Shown: positions 1-5,487 of the stretch, piece after piece
Position numbering within the stretch: the first letter of the stretch is position 1
How the letters are laid out: every line of letters starts with the position of its first letter
NCBI GenBank assembly: GCA_031282485.1
Contig: JAITDQ010000119.1
Coordinates: 1 to 5,487 of the forward strand
Source of the DNA: Tannerella sp.
Lineage (GTDB): Bacteria; Bacteroidota; Bacteroidia; Bacteroidales; Tannerellaceae
Reading direction: 5' to 3'
DNA length: 5,487 bases
Notes under the pieces: generated by a model
Database searches by the model: none
Seen by the model: only the letters and a program-made list of their open reading frames with translations
Told to the model about the DNA's origin: nothing
Program-made: the position numbers and the translations under genes

Positions 1-98
1 GACGACGACGGAATTATGAGCAGGTTCGGAAAAAATAATGGATATAAATTTTGCGGATTCGTTTTGATGTACTATTTTTGAGCGTTTAATTTTAATAA
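1..98. other. Left window edge, no assignable gene
   Basis: This stretch could hold the last codons of an upstream gene, but none can be chosen. In the + strand, frame 2 stops at 17-19 after TTTEL. Frame 3 stops at 36-38 after RRRNYEQVRKK. Frame 1 stays open to a TGA at 79-81 but would run through the promoter-like elements. There is no ATG on the - strand here. The basic, charged frame-3 tail is the most protein-like, but eleven residues are not evidence of a gene. The rest is AT-rich and carries the promoter annotated separately. Confidence 0.3.
50..80 (+). promoter_or_regulatory. Bacteroidota-type promoter of the rubredoxin gene
   Basis: A TTTG at 50-53 (-33 element) is followed after 19 bp by TATTTTTG at 73-80, a full match to the Bacteroides -7 consensus TAnnTTTG. 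Transcription would be expected to start a few bases after position 80, near 85-88. That leaves a very short leader before the ATG at 99 and about 20 nt before the ATG at 108, which favours the downstream start. The match is by eye. AT-rich spacer DNA can give such matches by chance, but the spacing and position are both right. Confidence 0.6.
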
Positions 99-107
99 AT
101 GAAATAT

Positions 108-269
108 ATGAGAAAATACAAATGTATAGTTTGCGGATATGTATACGATCCGGCAGAAGGTGATGAAGACAGCGGAATAGCGCCGGGAACGGCTTTCGAA
201 GATATTCCGGAAGACTGGGTATGTCCGTTGTGTGGTGTAGGTAAAGAGGATTTTGAACCTGAAGACTAA
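108..269 (+). CDS. Rubredoxin
   Basis: This is a cytoplasmic one-electron carrier with a single iron held by four cysteines. From the ATG at 108 the protein has 53 residues and carries both knuckles: C6-I-V-C9-G and C39-P-L-C42-G. These are exactly the positions of the ligand cysteines in classical clostridial rubredoxins. The family signatures [30 protein letters not shown] and the final GKEDFEPED are all present. An in-frame ATG at 99 would add MKY; I prefer 108 because of the cysteine numbering and the distance from the promoter. There is no Shine-Dalgarno sequence, as is usual in Bacteroidota. The gene appears to be a single-gene transcript, with a promoter at 50-80 and a hairpin terminator downstream. 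In anaerobes rubredoxins commonly serve oxygen or peroxide reductases, but no partner is visible here. The family is certain; the role is inferred. Confidence 0.95.
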   Translation: MRKYKCIVCGYVYDPAEGDEDSGIAPGTAFEDIPEDWVCPLCGVGKEDFEPED

Positions 270-306
270 TGTTTATTTCTTTTGGAAAAAAACTTAATAC
301 CGTATA

Positions 307-408
307 TTCATAAAATCAAGATCAGGACAGTTCGTAAATTGAATATTTGACAGGAGCAAACCGTTCTGATTTTGATTCTTTTTTGTTCATAAAGCGATGA
401 TTCATAAA
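307..408 (+). repeat. Three direct copies of TTCATAAA upstream of the GH2 gene
   Basis: The octamer TTCATAAA occurs at 307-314, 386-393 and 401-408. The last two start 15 bp apart and lie 23-45 bp upstream of the GH2 start codon. The first abuts the left arm of the hairpin. These could be half-sites for a regulator, but the octamer is AT-rich, so chance is a real alternative. No complete TAnnTTTG promoter was found between the hairpin and position 431. Confidence 0.3.
314..384 (+). terminator. Probable rho-independent terminator after rubredoxin
   Basis: The arm 314-328 (AATCAAGATCAGGAC) pairs with 363-377 (GTTCTGATTTTGATT) over 15 consecutive positions, two of them G-U. Three more pairs (330-332 with 359-361) follow an A-C mismatch. 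Six Ts follow at 379-384. The position, 45 nt after the rubredoxin stop, fits termination of that gene. The loop of about 26-34 nt is long for an intrinsic terminator and the stem is AT-rich. It could instead be a leader structure of the GH2 gene that starts at 431. Confidence 0.55.
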
Positions 409-430
409 TAGATCTTATACCAATAAAGCC

Positions 431-3259
431 ATGTTTAAAACGGTACCCTTATTATTTTTGACAATCGGTACGGTGTTAGCCGGGAGGCAGGATGCGGCAG
501 CCGGGAATGAGGCCGTTGCCGGGCGGGCGGTGGATGATGTGACGTCTGCCGGGTCGTGTACGGAATGTATCTATCTGTCGGGAAAAGGTACGGATGATGC
601 TGTCCTGTGGGATTTTTACTGCACCGCAGGACGTAACAGCGGTAAATGGACACAAATACCTGTCCCGTCCAACTGGGAGTTCCACGGGTTCGGTCAGTTT
701 AATTACGGGCACGATAAGGAACGGATTAACGAAAGCGGCATGTATCGTTATACGTTTAAAGTTCCCGGCGAATGGAAAAACAGGAAAGTTAACATCGTGT
801 TCGACGGTTCGATGACGGACACCGAAGTGAAGATAAACGGACGGAACGCCGGCCCCGTACATCAGGGCGCTTTTTACCGTTTCCGGTATGATATAAGTAA
901 ACTTCTCCGGTATGGCAGGGAAAATCAGCTGGAGGTGACTGTTCACAAAGCTTCGTCGAATGTGTCGGTGGAAGCCGCGGAACGTAAATCCGATTTCTGG
1001 GTATTCGGCGGCATCTTCCGTCCCGTATGGCTGGAAGCGTTACCGGCCATTCATATAGAACGTGTTGCCATAGACGCCGGATGCGACGGGACGTTTGCCA
1101 TGGATGTGTTTTTGGGCGGAAACGTGACCGGCGAAGTCGTAGCACAAGTGAAAAAAACGGACGGTCAGCCTTACGGCATGCCGGCAAGACGGGCTTTTGA
1201 GAAGAAAGATTCCCTGCGTTTGTCCGCATCCTTTTCGGAGCCGGCGCTGTGGTCATCGGAATTTCCCAATCTTTATATGGTGGAAGTAAGCCTGTTTAAA
1301 AACGGGAAGATACAACACCGCATTACCGAAAAATTCGGGTTCCGTACAGCGGAATTGCGTCCCGGGGACGGGTTTTATATAAACAATGTGAAAGTAAAAT
1401 TTAAGGGTGTGGATCATCATACGCACCGGCCTGAATCCGGTCGTGCAAGCAATTTCGGTATCAGTCTTAACGATGCGCTTCTCATCAAGGAAATGAATAT
1501 GAATGCCGTTCGCATGTCGCATTATCCGCCGGATAAACATTTCCTGGAAGTATGCGATTCGCTGGGGCTTTATGTGATAGACGAATTGACGGCATGGCAA
1601 TATCCGCCCTACGAAACTCCGGTCGGCAAGGAACGCGTACGTGAATTGATTACCCGCGATGTGAATCACCCGTGTGTCGTTATGTGGGCAAACGGAAACG
1701 AAGGCGGATTCAATTTCGAATTATTGCCCGAATACGGGCGTTATGACATACAGAAACGCCTCGTTATTCATCCGTGGCTCGAAGAAAAAGATGTAAACAC
1801 GTACCATTATATATCTTATGGCGTCGGGACGAATTTTTATTTCGAAGGAAATAAGGTCTTCTTTCCGACCGAATTTATTCACGGGCTGTATGACGGTGGT
1901 CATGGCGCCGGACTGGATGATTACTGGAACATCATGCTGGCTCATCCCCTTTCCGCCGGAGGTTTCCTCTGGGATTTTGCCGACCAGGGCGTAGTGCGAA
2001 ACGACAAGGGTGGCGTAATGGATACGGACGGTAATCATGCGGCCGACGGTATTCTCGGCCCGTACCGCGAGAAAGAAGGCAGTTTCTTTGCCGTCAGGGA
2101 GATATGGTCGCCCGTATATCTTGAGGGAACAAGGTTTTTGCCGGCTTCTTTCGGGGGAGAGATAAAAGTTCATAACCGCTATCATTTTACGAACCTGAAT
2201 CAATGTTCGTTCTCCGCCGAGTGGCTGAAATATGATTACCTTTCGGGGAAGGTATCGGCAAGAGCGGCGACGATAAAGGCGCCGGATGCAGCGCCCGGTT
2301 TTTCCGGCATTTTACAGATTGAAACGCCCGGTGATTTTACGAACTGTGACGCATTATCCATAAAAGCCGTTGACCCTCACGGAAAAGAAATATATACGTG
2401 GACGAGAACCGTTACTTCTGCGGATGAGTTCTCAAAAAAACTGACCGGCGGCACGGACGGCGATAAAGCCGTCATGACCGAAACGGACGACGGGATGATT
2501 CGTTACAGCGCAGGCAATACGTCCGTCCTCGTGGATAAAAACAGGGGAATTATAGCGGAAATAGAAGTGAACGGTAAAATATTGCCGTTGGAGAATGGCC
2601 CTCGTTTTACGGCCGGCAATCTCGCGCTTTCCGGAACGGAGATTTTAAATCATACGGTTGAATTTTCCTTTATTCAGGAAGGCAAAAAACCGCTGCGAAA
2701 CAAAATCAGGGTGTCGCTGCTGCCTTCGGAATGGATTGTGGTAGATTATTCTTTCGATGTCGGGGGGATGTATGACCACATCGGCGTCACGTTTGATTTT
2801 CCCGAAAAAGATGTTAAAAGCATAAAATGGCTGGGTAATGGTCCTTACCGCGTGTGGAAAAACAGGATGAAAGGTGTGACTTTCGGTATATGGGAAAAGG
2901 AATACAACAATACGGTCACCGGCGAATCGTGGGTGTATCCCGAATTTAAGGGGTATCATTCGAATCTGTATGCAGCCGACCTGTCGACGGCTTACGGGAC
3001 GCTGAAGATTGTAGCCGCTAAAGACGACCTGTTCCTGCACCTTTTTACGCCGGATAATCCCGTCCTTCGCAACAACGACAATACGCTTGGCGCCTTCCCC
3101 GAAGGACAGATTTCCATACTGAATGCGATAAGTCCGGTGGGCACTAAATTCAAAAAAGCCTCCGAGCTTGGGCCGCAAAGCCAGCCGAATAATTTTGTGA
3201 GTTCGTCACATGCCGAACCGCTGACAGGTAAATTTTACCTGAAGTTCGAACCGGATTAG
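431..3259 (+). CDS. Secreted glycoside hydrolase family 2, LacZ-like (beta-galactosidase-type)
   Basis: This is a retaining exo-glycosidase, probably periplasmic. A signal peptide occupies about residues 1-17 (K3, hydrophobic core, VLA|G); no lipobox cysteine is seen. The N-terminal jelly-roll spans about 45-205 with IPVPSNW (76-82) and FGGIFRPV (192-199). An Ig-like domain follows to about 310, then the TIM barrel at about 313-565: KGVDHHTH (325-332), SHYP (363-366), DE at 384-385, acid/base E424 in GNEGG, nucleophile E481 in PTEF, and GGFLWDFADQG with W514. A LacZ small-chain-like beta domain at about 685-935 contains WLGNGPY (800-806). Both catalytic glutamates are present, so the enzyme should be active. 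By eye, W389 and Y391 replace the LacZ magnesium ligands E416 and H418. At 942 residues it is near LacZ length. GH2 covers galactosidases, glucuronidases, mannosidases and others; the LacZ-like layout favours a beta-galactosidase-type enzyme, but the substrate is unknown. There is no Shine-Dalgarno sequence. Confidence 0.92.
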   Translation: MFKTVPLLFLTIGTVLAGRQDAAAGNEAVAGRAVDDVTSAGSCTECIYLSGKGTDDAVLWDFYCTAGRNSGKWTQIPVPSNWEFHGFGQFNYGHDKERINESGMYRYTFKVPGEWKNRKVNIVFDGSMTDTEVKINGRNAGPVHQGAFYRFRYDISKLLRYGRENQLEVTVHKASSNVSVEAAERKSDFWVFGGIFRPVWLEALPAIHIERVAIDAGCDGTFAMDVFLGGNVTGEVVAQVKKTDGQPYGMPARRAFEKKDSLRLSASFSEPALWSSEFPNLYMVEVSLFKNGKIQHRITEKFGFRTAELRPGDGFYINNVKVKFKGVDHHTHRPESGRASNFGISLNDALLIKEMNMNAVRMSHYPPDKHFLEVCDSLGLYVIDELTAWQYPPYETPVGKERVRELITRDVNHPCVVMWANGNEGGFNFELLPEYGRYDIQKRLVIHPWLEEKDVNTYHYISYGVGTNFYFEGNKVFFPTEFIHGLYDGGHGAGLDDYWNIMLAHPLSAGGFLWDFADQGVVRNDKGGVMDTDGNHAADGILGPYREKEGSFFAVREIWSPVYLEGTRFLPASFGGEIKVHNRYHFTNLNQCSFSAEWLKYDYLSGKVSARAATIKAPDAAPGFSGILQIETPGDFTNCDALSIKAVDPHGKEIYTWTRTVTSADEFSKKLTGGTDGDKAVMTETDDGMIRYSAGNTSVLVDKNRGIIAEIEVNGKILPLENGPRFTAGNLALSGTEILNHTVEFSFIQEGKKPLRNKIRVSLLPSEWIVVDYSFDVGGMYDHIGVTFDFPEKDVKSIKWLGNGPYRVWKNRMKGVTFGIWEKEYNNTVTGESWVYPEFKGYHSNLYAADLSTAYGTLKIVAAKDDLFLHLFTPDNPVLRNNDNTLGAFPEGQISILNAISPVGTKFKKASELGPQSQPNNFVSSSHAEPLTGKFYLKFEPD

Positions 3260-3272
3260 CGATTTTATCGCT
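3258..3272 (+). other. Small perfect hairpin over the GH2 stop codon
   Basis: AGCGAT (3258-3263), a TTT loop and ATCGCT (3267-3272) form a perfect 6-bp stem that begins inside the TAG stop codon at 3257-3259. No T-run follows, so it is not a terminator by itself. It could protect the 3' end of the GH2 message or be chance. Confidence 0.3.
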
Positions 3273-3294
3273 GTAAACGGACGGACGGATAAAA

Positions 3295-3306
3295 GAAAAC
3301 GTTTTC
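3295..3306. promoter_or_regulatory. Perfect palindrome GAAAACGTTTTC, LacI-family operator-like
   Basis: The 12-bp sequence is an exact palindrome with a central CG flanked by A-rich and T-rich half-sites. This is the general form of operators bound by LacI/GalR-family repressors (core AAxCGxTT). It lies 36 bp after the GH2 stop and 77 bp before the DUF1080 start codon, in non-coding DNA. Just upstream is the tandem ACGG ACGG ACGG at 3277-3288. No recognisable -7/-33 promoter pair overlaps it and no regulator gene is in the window, so the operator role is an inference from shape. Confidence 0.4.
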
Positions 3307-3320
3307 CGAAAGCATCTAAC

Positions 3321-3370
3321 GGGACTTCGTGCTTTGGGAAACGAACGAAACGGAAGTCCCTTTTATTTTT
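3321..3370 (+). terminator. Terminator-like hairpin between GH2 and DUF1080 genes
   Basis: GGGACTTC at 3321-3328 pairs perfectly with GAAGTCCC at 3353-3360. Two further pairs form across a single bulged G (3329-3330 with 3350-3351). The stem is followed directly by TTTTATTTTT at 3361-3370. This is a good intrinsic terminator for the GH2 transcript, lying 61 nt after its stop. The T-run ends only 12 nt before the DUF1080 ATG, so it could also act as an attenuator in a transcript running into that gene. A competing stem (TTCGT 3326-3330 with ACGAA 3341-3345) is possible. Confidence 0.75.
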
Positions 3371-3382
3371 AATTTAAGTATC

Positions 3383-4051
3383 ATGAACAAGTTAATTTTC
3401 AGTATGTTTTGCAGCGCGTGTATATGCGCTTTACTTCCGGGAACAGCGGACGCAAAAGGTTGGGTACCGCTGTTTGCCGCCGATTTATCCAATGCCGACT
3501 ACGACCGTTCCGTGTGGTCGGTCGATAAGGACGGCGTTATTTCCGCTACGGCCGATCAGGCTATCTGGTCGGTCAAGTCGTATGAGAACTTTGAACTGGA
3601 ACTGGAGTTCAAAAACGACAACTGCACCAACAGCGGCGTAGTGATTTACTGTACGGACAAAAAGGACTGGATACCCAATGCCGTCGAAATCCAGATTGCG
3701 GACGACTATTGCGACCATTTCGGTGCGGCGGCTTCGACCGGTTCGTGCGGCGCCGTATATGGACATCTTGCGCCCTCGGCCTTCCAACTGGTGAAAAAAC
3801 CGGGCGAATGGAACAAGATGAAAATCACGGCCAAAGGGAAAAACATTCAGGTTACGTTGAACGGGAAAAAGATTGTCAACATGGACATGAGCCTCTGGAC
3901 TTCGGGAAAAAACAACCCCGACGGCTCCGAGATACCTTCGTGGCTGCCGAAACCTTACGCCGGACTGCCGACCAAAGGGTATATCGGCTTTCAGGGAAAA
4001 CACGGCCAAGCGCTGATCTGGTTCAGGAATATTAAAATCAAAGAATTATAG
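3383..4051 (+). CDS. Secreted DUF1080 (3-keto-disaccharide hydrolase domain) protein
   Basis: The 222-residue protein has a signal peptide (K3, hydrophobic core, TADA|KG, cleavage near residue 24) and one DUF1080 domain (PF06439) filling the rest. Landmarks in order are GWVPLFAADLS at the domain start, NSGVVIY, VEIQIADD, a GAVYGHLAPS segment, KPGEWNKMKI, VTLNGKKIVNMD, and the closing GYIGFQGKHGQALIWFRNIKIKEL-type strands. The fold is a concanavalin-like beta-sandwich. Characterised relatives act on 3-keto sugars or 3-keto-glycosides, hence the current Pfam name; substrate here is unknown. The ATG at 3383 is chosen because a GTG at 3329 would put the start inside the terminator hairpin and place the signal peptide 18 residues in. 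The cysteines near the signal core do not form a convincing lipobox. Only 6 bp separate it from the oxidoreductase, so the two are almost certainly cotranscribed. Confidence 0.9.
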   Translation: MNKLIFSMFCSACICALLPGTADAKGWVPLFAADLSNADYDRSVWSVDKDGVISATADQAIWSVKSYENFELELEFKNDNCTNSGVVIYCTDKKDWIPNAVEIQIADDYCDHFGAAASTGSCGAVYGHLAPSAFQLVKKPGEWNKMKITAKGKNIQVTLNGKKIVNMDMSLWTSGKNNPDGSEIPSWLPKPYAGLPTKGYIGFQGKHGQALIWFRNIKIKEL

Positions 4052-4057
4052 TATGCC

Positions 4058-5487
4058 ATGAATACCATGAATCATCCTGTTTCACGACGCCGGTTTATCA
4101 AGGCATCGGCGGCTACGGCCGGAATGTTTTTCATCGTTCCGAACTATGCCGTGAGCGGCCTGGGACATACGGCGCCCAGCGACAAACTGAACATCGCCGG
4201 TATTGGCATCGGCGGTAAAGGCGGCGTTAACCTGCACAACATGAACTCGGAAAATATTGTTGCCCTGTGCGACATCGACTGGCAATACGCCAGAGGATGT
4301 TTCGACACTTACCCGAATGCAAAGCGATACGTGGATTTCCGCAAAATGCTGGACGAAATGGGCAAAAGCATCGACGCCGTCGTCATTGCCACGCCCGACC
4401 ATACGCACGCCGTATGCGCCCTGCCCGCCATGCAGCTGGGAAAACACGTCTATGTGCAGAAACCGCTTACCCACTCGGTCTACGAATCGCGCATACTGCT
4501 GGAAGCTTCCCGCCGCTACCGGGTGGTGACGCAAATGGGGAACGAAGGCCACAGCGACGATTCGGTCAGCGAGGTGTGCGAATGGATATGGAGCGGCGCT
4601 ATCGGCGAGGTGACGCACGTAGATGCGTGGACAGACCGCCCGATCTGGCCGCAGGGACTGACGCGCCCCGAACAGGGGATGTGGGTGCCGGAACACATCA
4701 ACTGGGACTTGTTCATCGGCCCCGCCGCCATGCGTCCGTATCACAGGGCATATCATCCGTGGGACTGGCGCGGATGGTGGGATTTCGGCACCGGCGCACT
4801 GGGCGATATGGCCTGTCATGTGCTGGACGTCGTCTTCTCGGCCATGAAACTGGGACATCCTTCGTCGGTAGAAGCCTCTTCCACGGCGTTCAATTCCGAA
4901 AGCGCCCCGATGGCCTCGACCATACGCTACGAATTTCCCGCCCGTCCGAAAGAAGGTAAAATTAACATGCCGACCGTCAGTGTCACCTGGTACGACGGCG
5001 GACTGTTGCCGCCCCGCCCCGATTCGCTGCCCGACGGTGTCGAACTGGGTGAAGGCCGCAACGGTATCCTCTTCCACGGCTCGAAAGGCCATTTGATATG
5101 CGGCAATTACGGCGGAAACTACCGTCTGCTGCCCGCCGGCAAATTCGAACGCCTGCCGAAACCGCCCGCCCGTCTGCGCAGGGTGGGGATGAGCCACGAA
5201 ATGGATTTTGTCCGCGCCTGCAAGGAATCGCCGGAAAACCGCGTACTGCCGCTCTCGAATTTCGAGTATGCCGGCCCGCTCAACGAAATGGTGGTCATGG
5301 GCAATCTCGCCGTCCGTCTGAAAAGCCTGAACAAGACACTGCAGTGGGATGGCGTCAACATGCGCATCACCAACCTCTCCGACAGCGACGAAATAAAAGT
5401 CACCAACGGCATCCCGCACCAGGAACCGCGTACACTGACCCTGAATGCTATCCGGGCATCGGAGGAATATATCCGTCACACCTACCG
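4058..5487 (+). CDS. Tat-exported Gfo/Idh/MocA-family oxidoreductase, 3'-partial
   Basis: The frame is open from the ATG at 4058 to the window edge (476 codons plus two bases) with no stop. A Tat signal is clear: S9-R-R-R-F-I-K15 followed by a hydrophobic stretch ending near VSGLG. Tat export implies folding with a bound nicotinamide cofactor before secretion. The Rossmann motif is G48-I-G50-I-G52-G53. The usual EKP motif reads Q134-K135-P136, keeping the catalytic lysine. WDFGTGALGDMACH supplies D250 and H254, the other expected active-site residues. WTDRPIWPQG and WRGWWDFGTG mark the large Tat-linked Bacteroidota/Planctomycetota subfamily. The end, with LNAIRASEEYIRHTYR, resembles the usual C-terminus, so perhaps only 10-20 residues are missing. 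It probably oxidises or reduces a sugar, plausibly at C3 given the DUF1080 neighbour. It does not resemble GH109 glycosidases. An in-frame ATG at 4067 is an alternative start. Third codon positions are noticeably richer in G/C than in the GH2 gene. Confidence 0.92.
   Translation, partial: MNTMNHPVSRRRFIKASAATAGMFFIVPNYAVSGLGHTAPSDKLNIAGIGIGGKGGVNLHNMNSENIVALCDIDWQYARGCFDTYPNAKRYVDFRKMLDEMGKSIDAVVIATPDHTHAVCALPAMQLGKHVYVQKPLTHSVYESRILLEASRRYRVVTQMGNEGHSDDSVSEVCEWIWSGAIGEVTHVDAWTDRPIWPQGLTRPEQGMWVPEHINWDLFIGPAAMRPYHRAYHPWDWRGWWDFGTGALGDMACHVLDVVFSAMKLGHPSSVEASSTAFNSESAPMASTIRYEFPARPKEGKINMPTVSVTWYDGGLLPPRPDSLPDGVELGEGRNGILFHGSKGHLICGNYGGNYRLLPAGKFERLPKPPARLRRVGMSHEMDFVRACKESPENRVLPLSNFEYAGPLNEMVVMGNLAVRLKSLNKTLQWDGVNMRITNLSDSDEIKVTNGIPHQEPRTLTLNAIRASEEYIRHTY

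Noticed and set aside
342..349. AATATTTG as a -7 promoter element for the GH2 gene
   Set aside because: One mismatch to TAnnTTTG, no TTTG at about 19 bp upstream, and it sits within the loop of the 314-384 hairpin.
435..3178. Several - strand open frames of 70-177 codons, and a + strand frame at 594-815, within the GH2 gene
   Set aside because: They overlap a well-supported GH2 gene and show no family motifs.
3277..3288. Tandem ACGG x3 as a functional repeat
   Set aside because: Three 4-bp units are too short to separate from chance in a locus where ACGG is a common tetramer.
3329..3382. GTG start giving an 18-residue N-terminal extension of the DUF1080 protein
   Set aside because: The start would lie inside the terminator hairpin, and the extension would put a polar stretch ahead of a normal signal peptide that begins exactly at the ATG at 3383.
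4257..4959. Two + strand frames (4257-4529 and 4267-4959) inside the oxidoreductase
   Set aside because: Both are out-of-frame translations of the oxidoreductase gene with no domain and arginine-rich, low-complexity composition.
4082..5479. A 465-codon open frame on the - strand
   Set aside because: It is the antisense shadow of the Gfo/Idh/MocA gene, which has clear Tat, Rossmann and catalytic motifs on the + strand. The antisense translation is repetitive in H, V, F and R with no recognisable domain, as expected opposite a gene with G/C-rich third positions.
4058..5487. GH109-type NAD-dependent glycosidase as the identity of the oxidoreductase
   Set aside because: GH109 proteins share the fold and can be Tat-exported, but this protein has the QKP and WRGWWDFGTGALGDMACH pattern of the general Tat-linked oxidoreductase subfamily, not the sequence pattern I recall for GH109.

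Overview
The window looks like chromosomal sequence from a Bacteroidota member, probably order Bacteroidales. Three things point there: start codons lack Shine-Dalgarno sequences, a promoter matching the Bacteroides -33/-7 type (TTTG, 19 bp, TAnnTTTG) precedes the first gene, and the gene set is typical of secreted glycan metabolism in that phylum. The species cannot be named from the sequence alone.

Layout, all on the + strand. (1) 1-98: window edge with no gene that can be assigned, holding the promoter. (2) 108-269: a 53-residue rubredoxin, a small gene. (3) 270-430: a non-coding gap with a long hairpin plus T-run (314-384), which probably terminates the rubredoxin transcript, and three copies of the octamer TTCATAAA. 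(4) 431-3259: a secreted, LacZ-like glycoside hydrolase family 2 enzyme with both catalytic glutamates (E424, E481). (5) 3260-3382: a short gap with a stop-codon hairpin, a perfect 12-bp palindrome resembling a LacI-family operator, and a strong terminator-like hairpin. (6) 3383-4051: a secreted DUF1080 / 3-keto-disaccharide hydrolase-domain protein. (7) 4058-5487: a Tat-exported Gfo/Idh/MocA oxidoreductase that runs off the right edge, probably lacking only a short C-terminus.

The last three genes appear to form a periplasmic sugar-processing locus. The GH2 enzyme should cleave glycosides by ordinary retaining hydrolysis. The DUF1080 protein and the Gfo/Idh/MocA oxidoreductase, only 6 bp apart, resemble the pairing in 3-keto-glycoside pathways, where a sugar is oxidised at C3 and its glycosidic bond is then broken by elimination or hydration. 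The locus may therefore place two chemically different ways of breaking glycosidic bonds side by side. Substrate and linkage cannot be read from the sequence. No SusC/SusD pair, sulfatase, transporter or regulator gene is visible here. The rubredoxin appears to be an unrelated neighbour with its own promoter and terminator.
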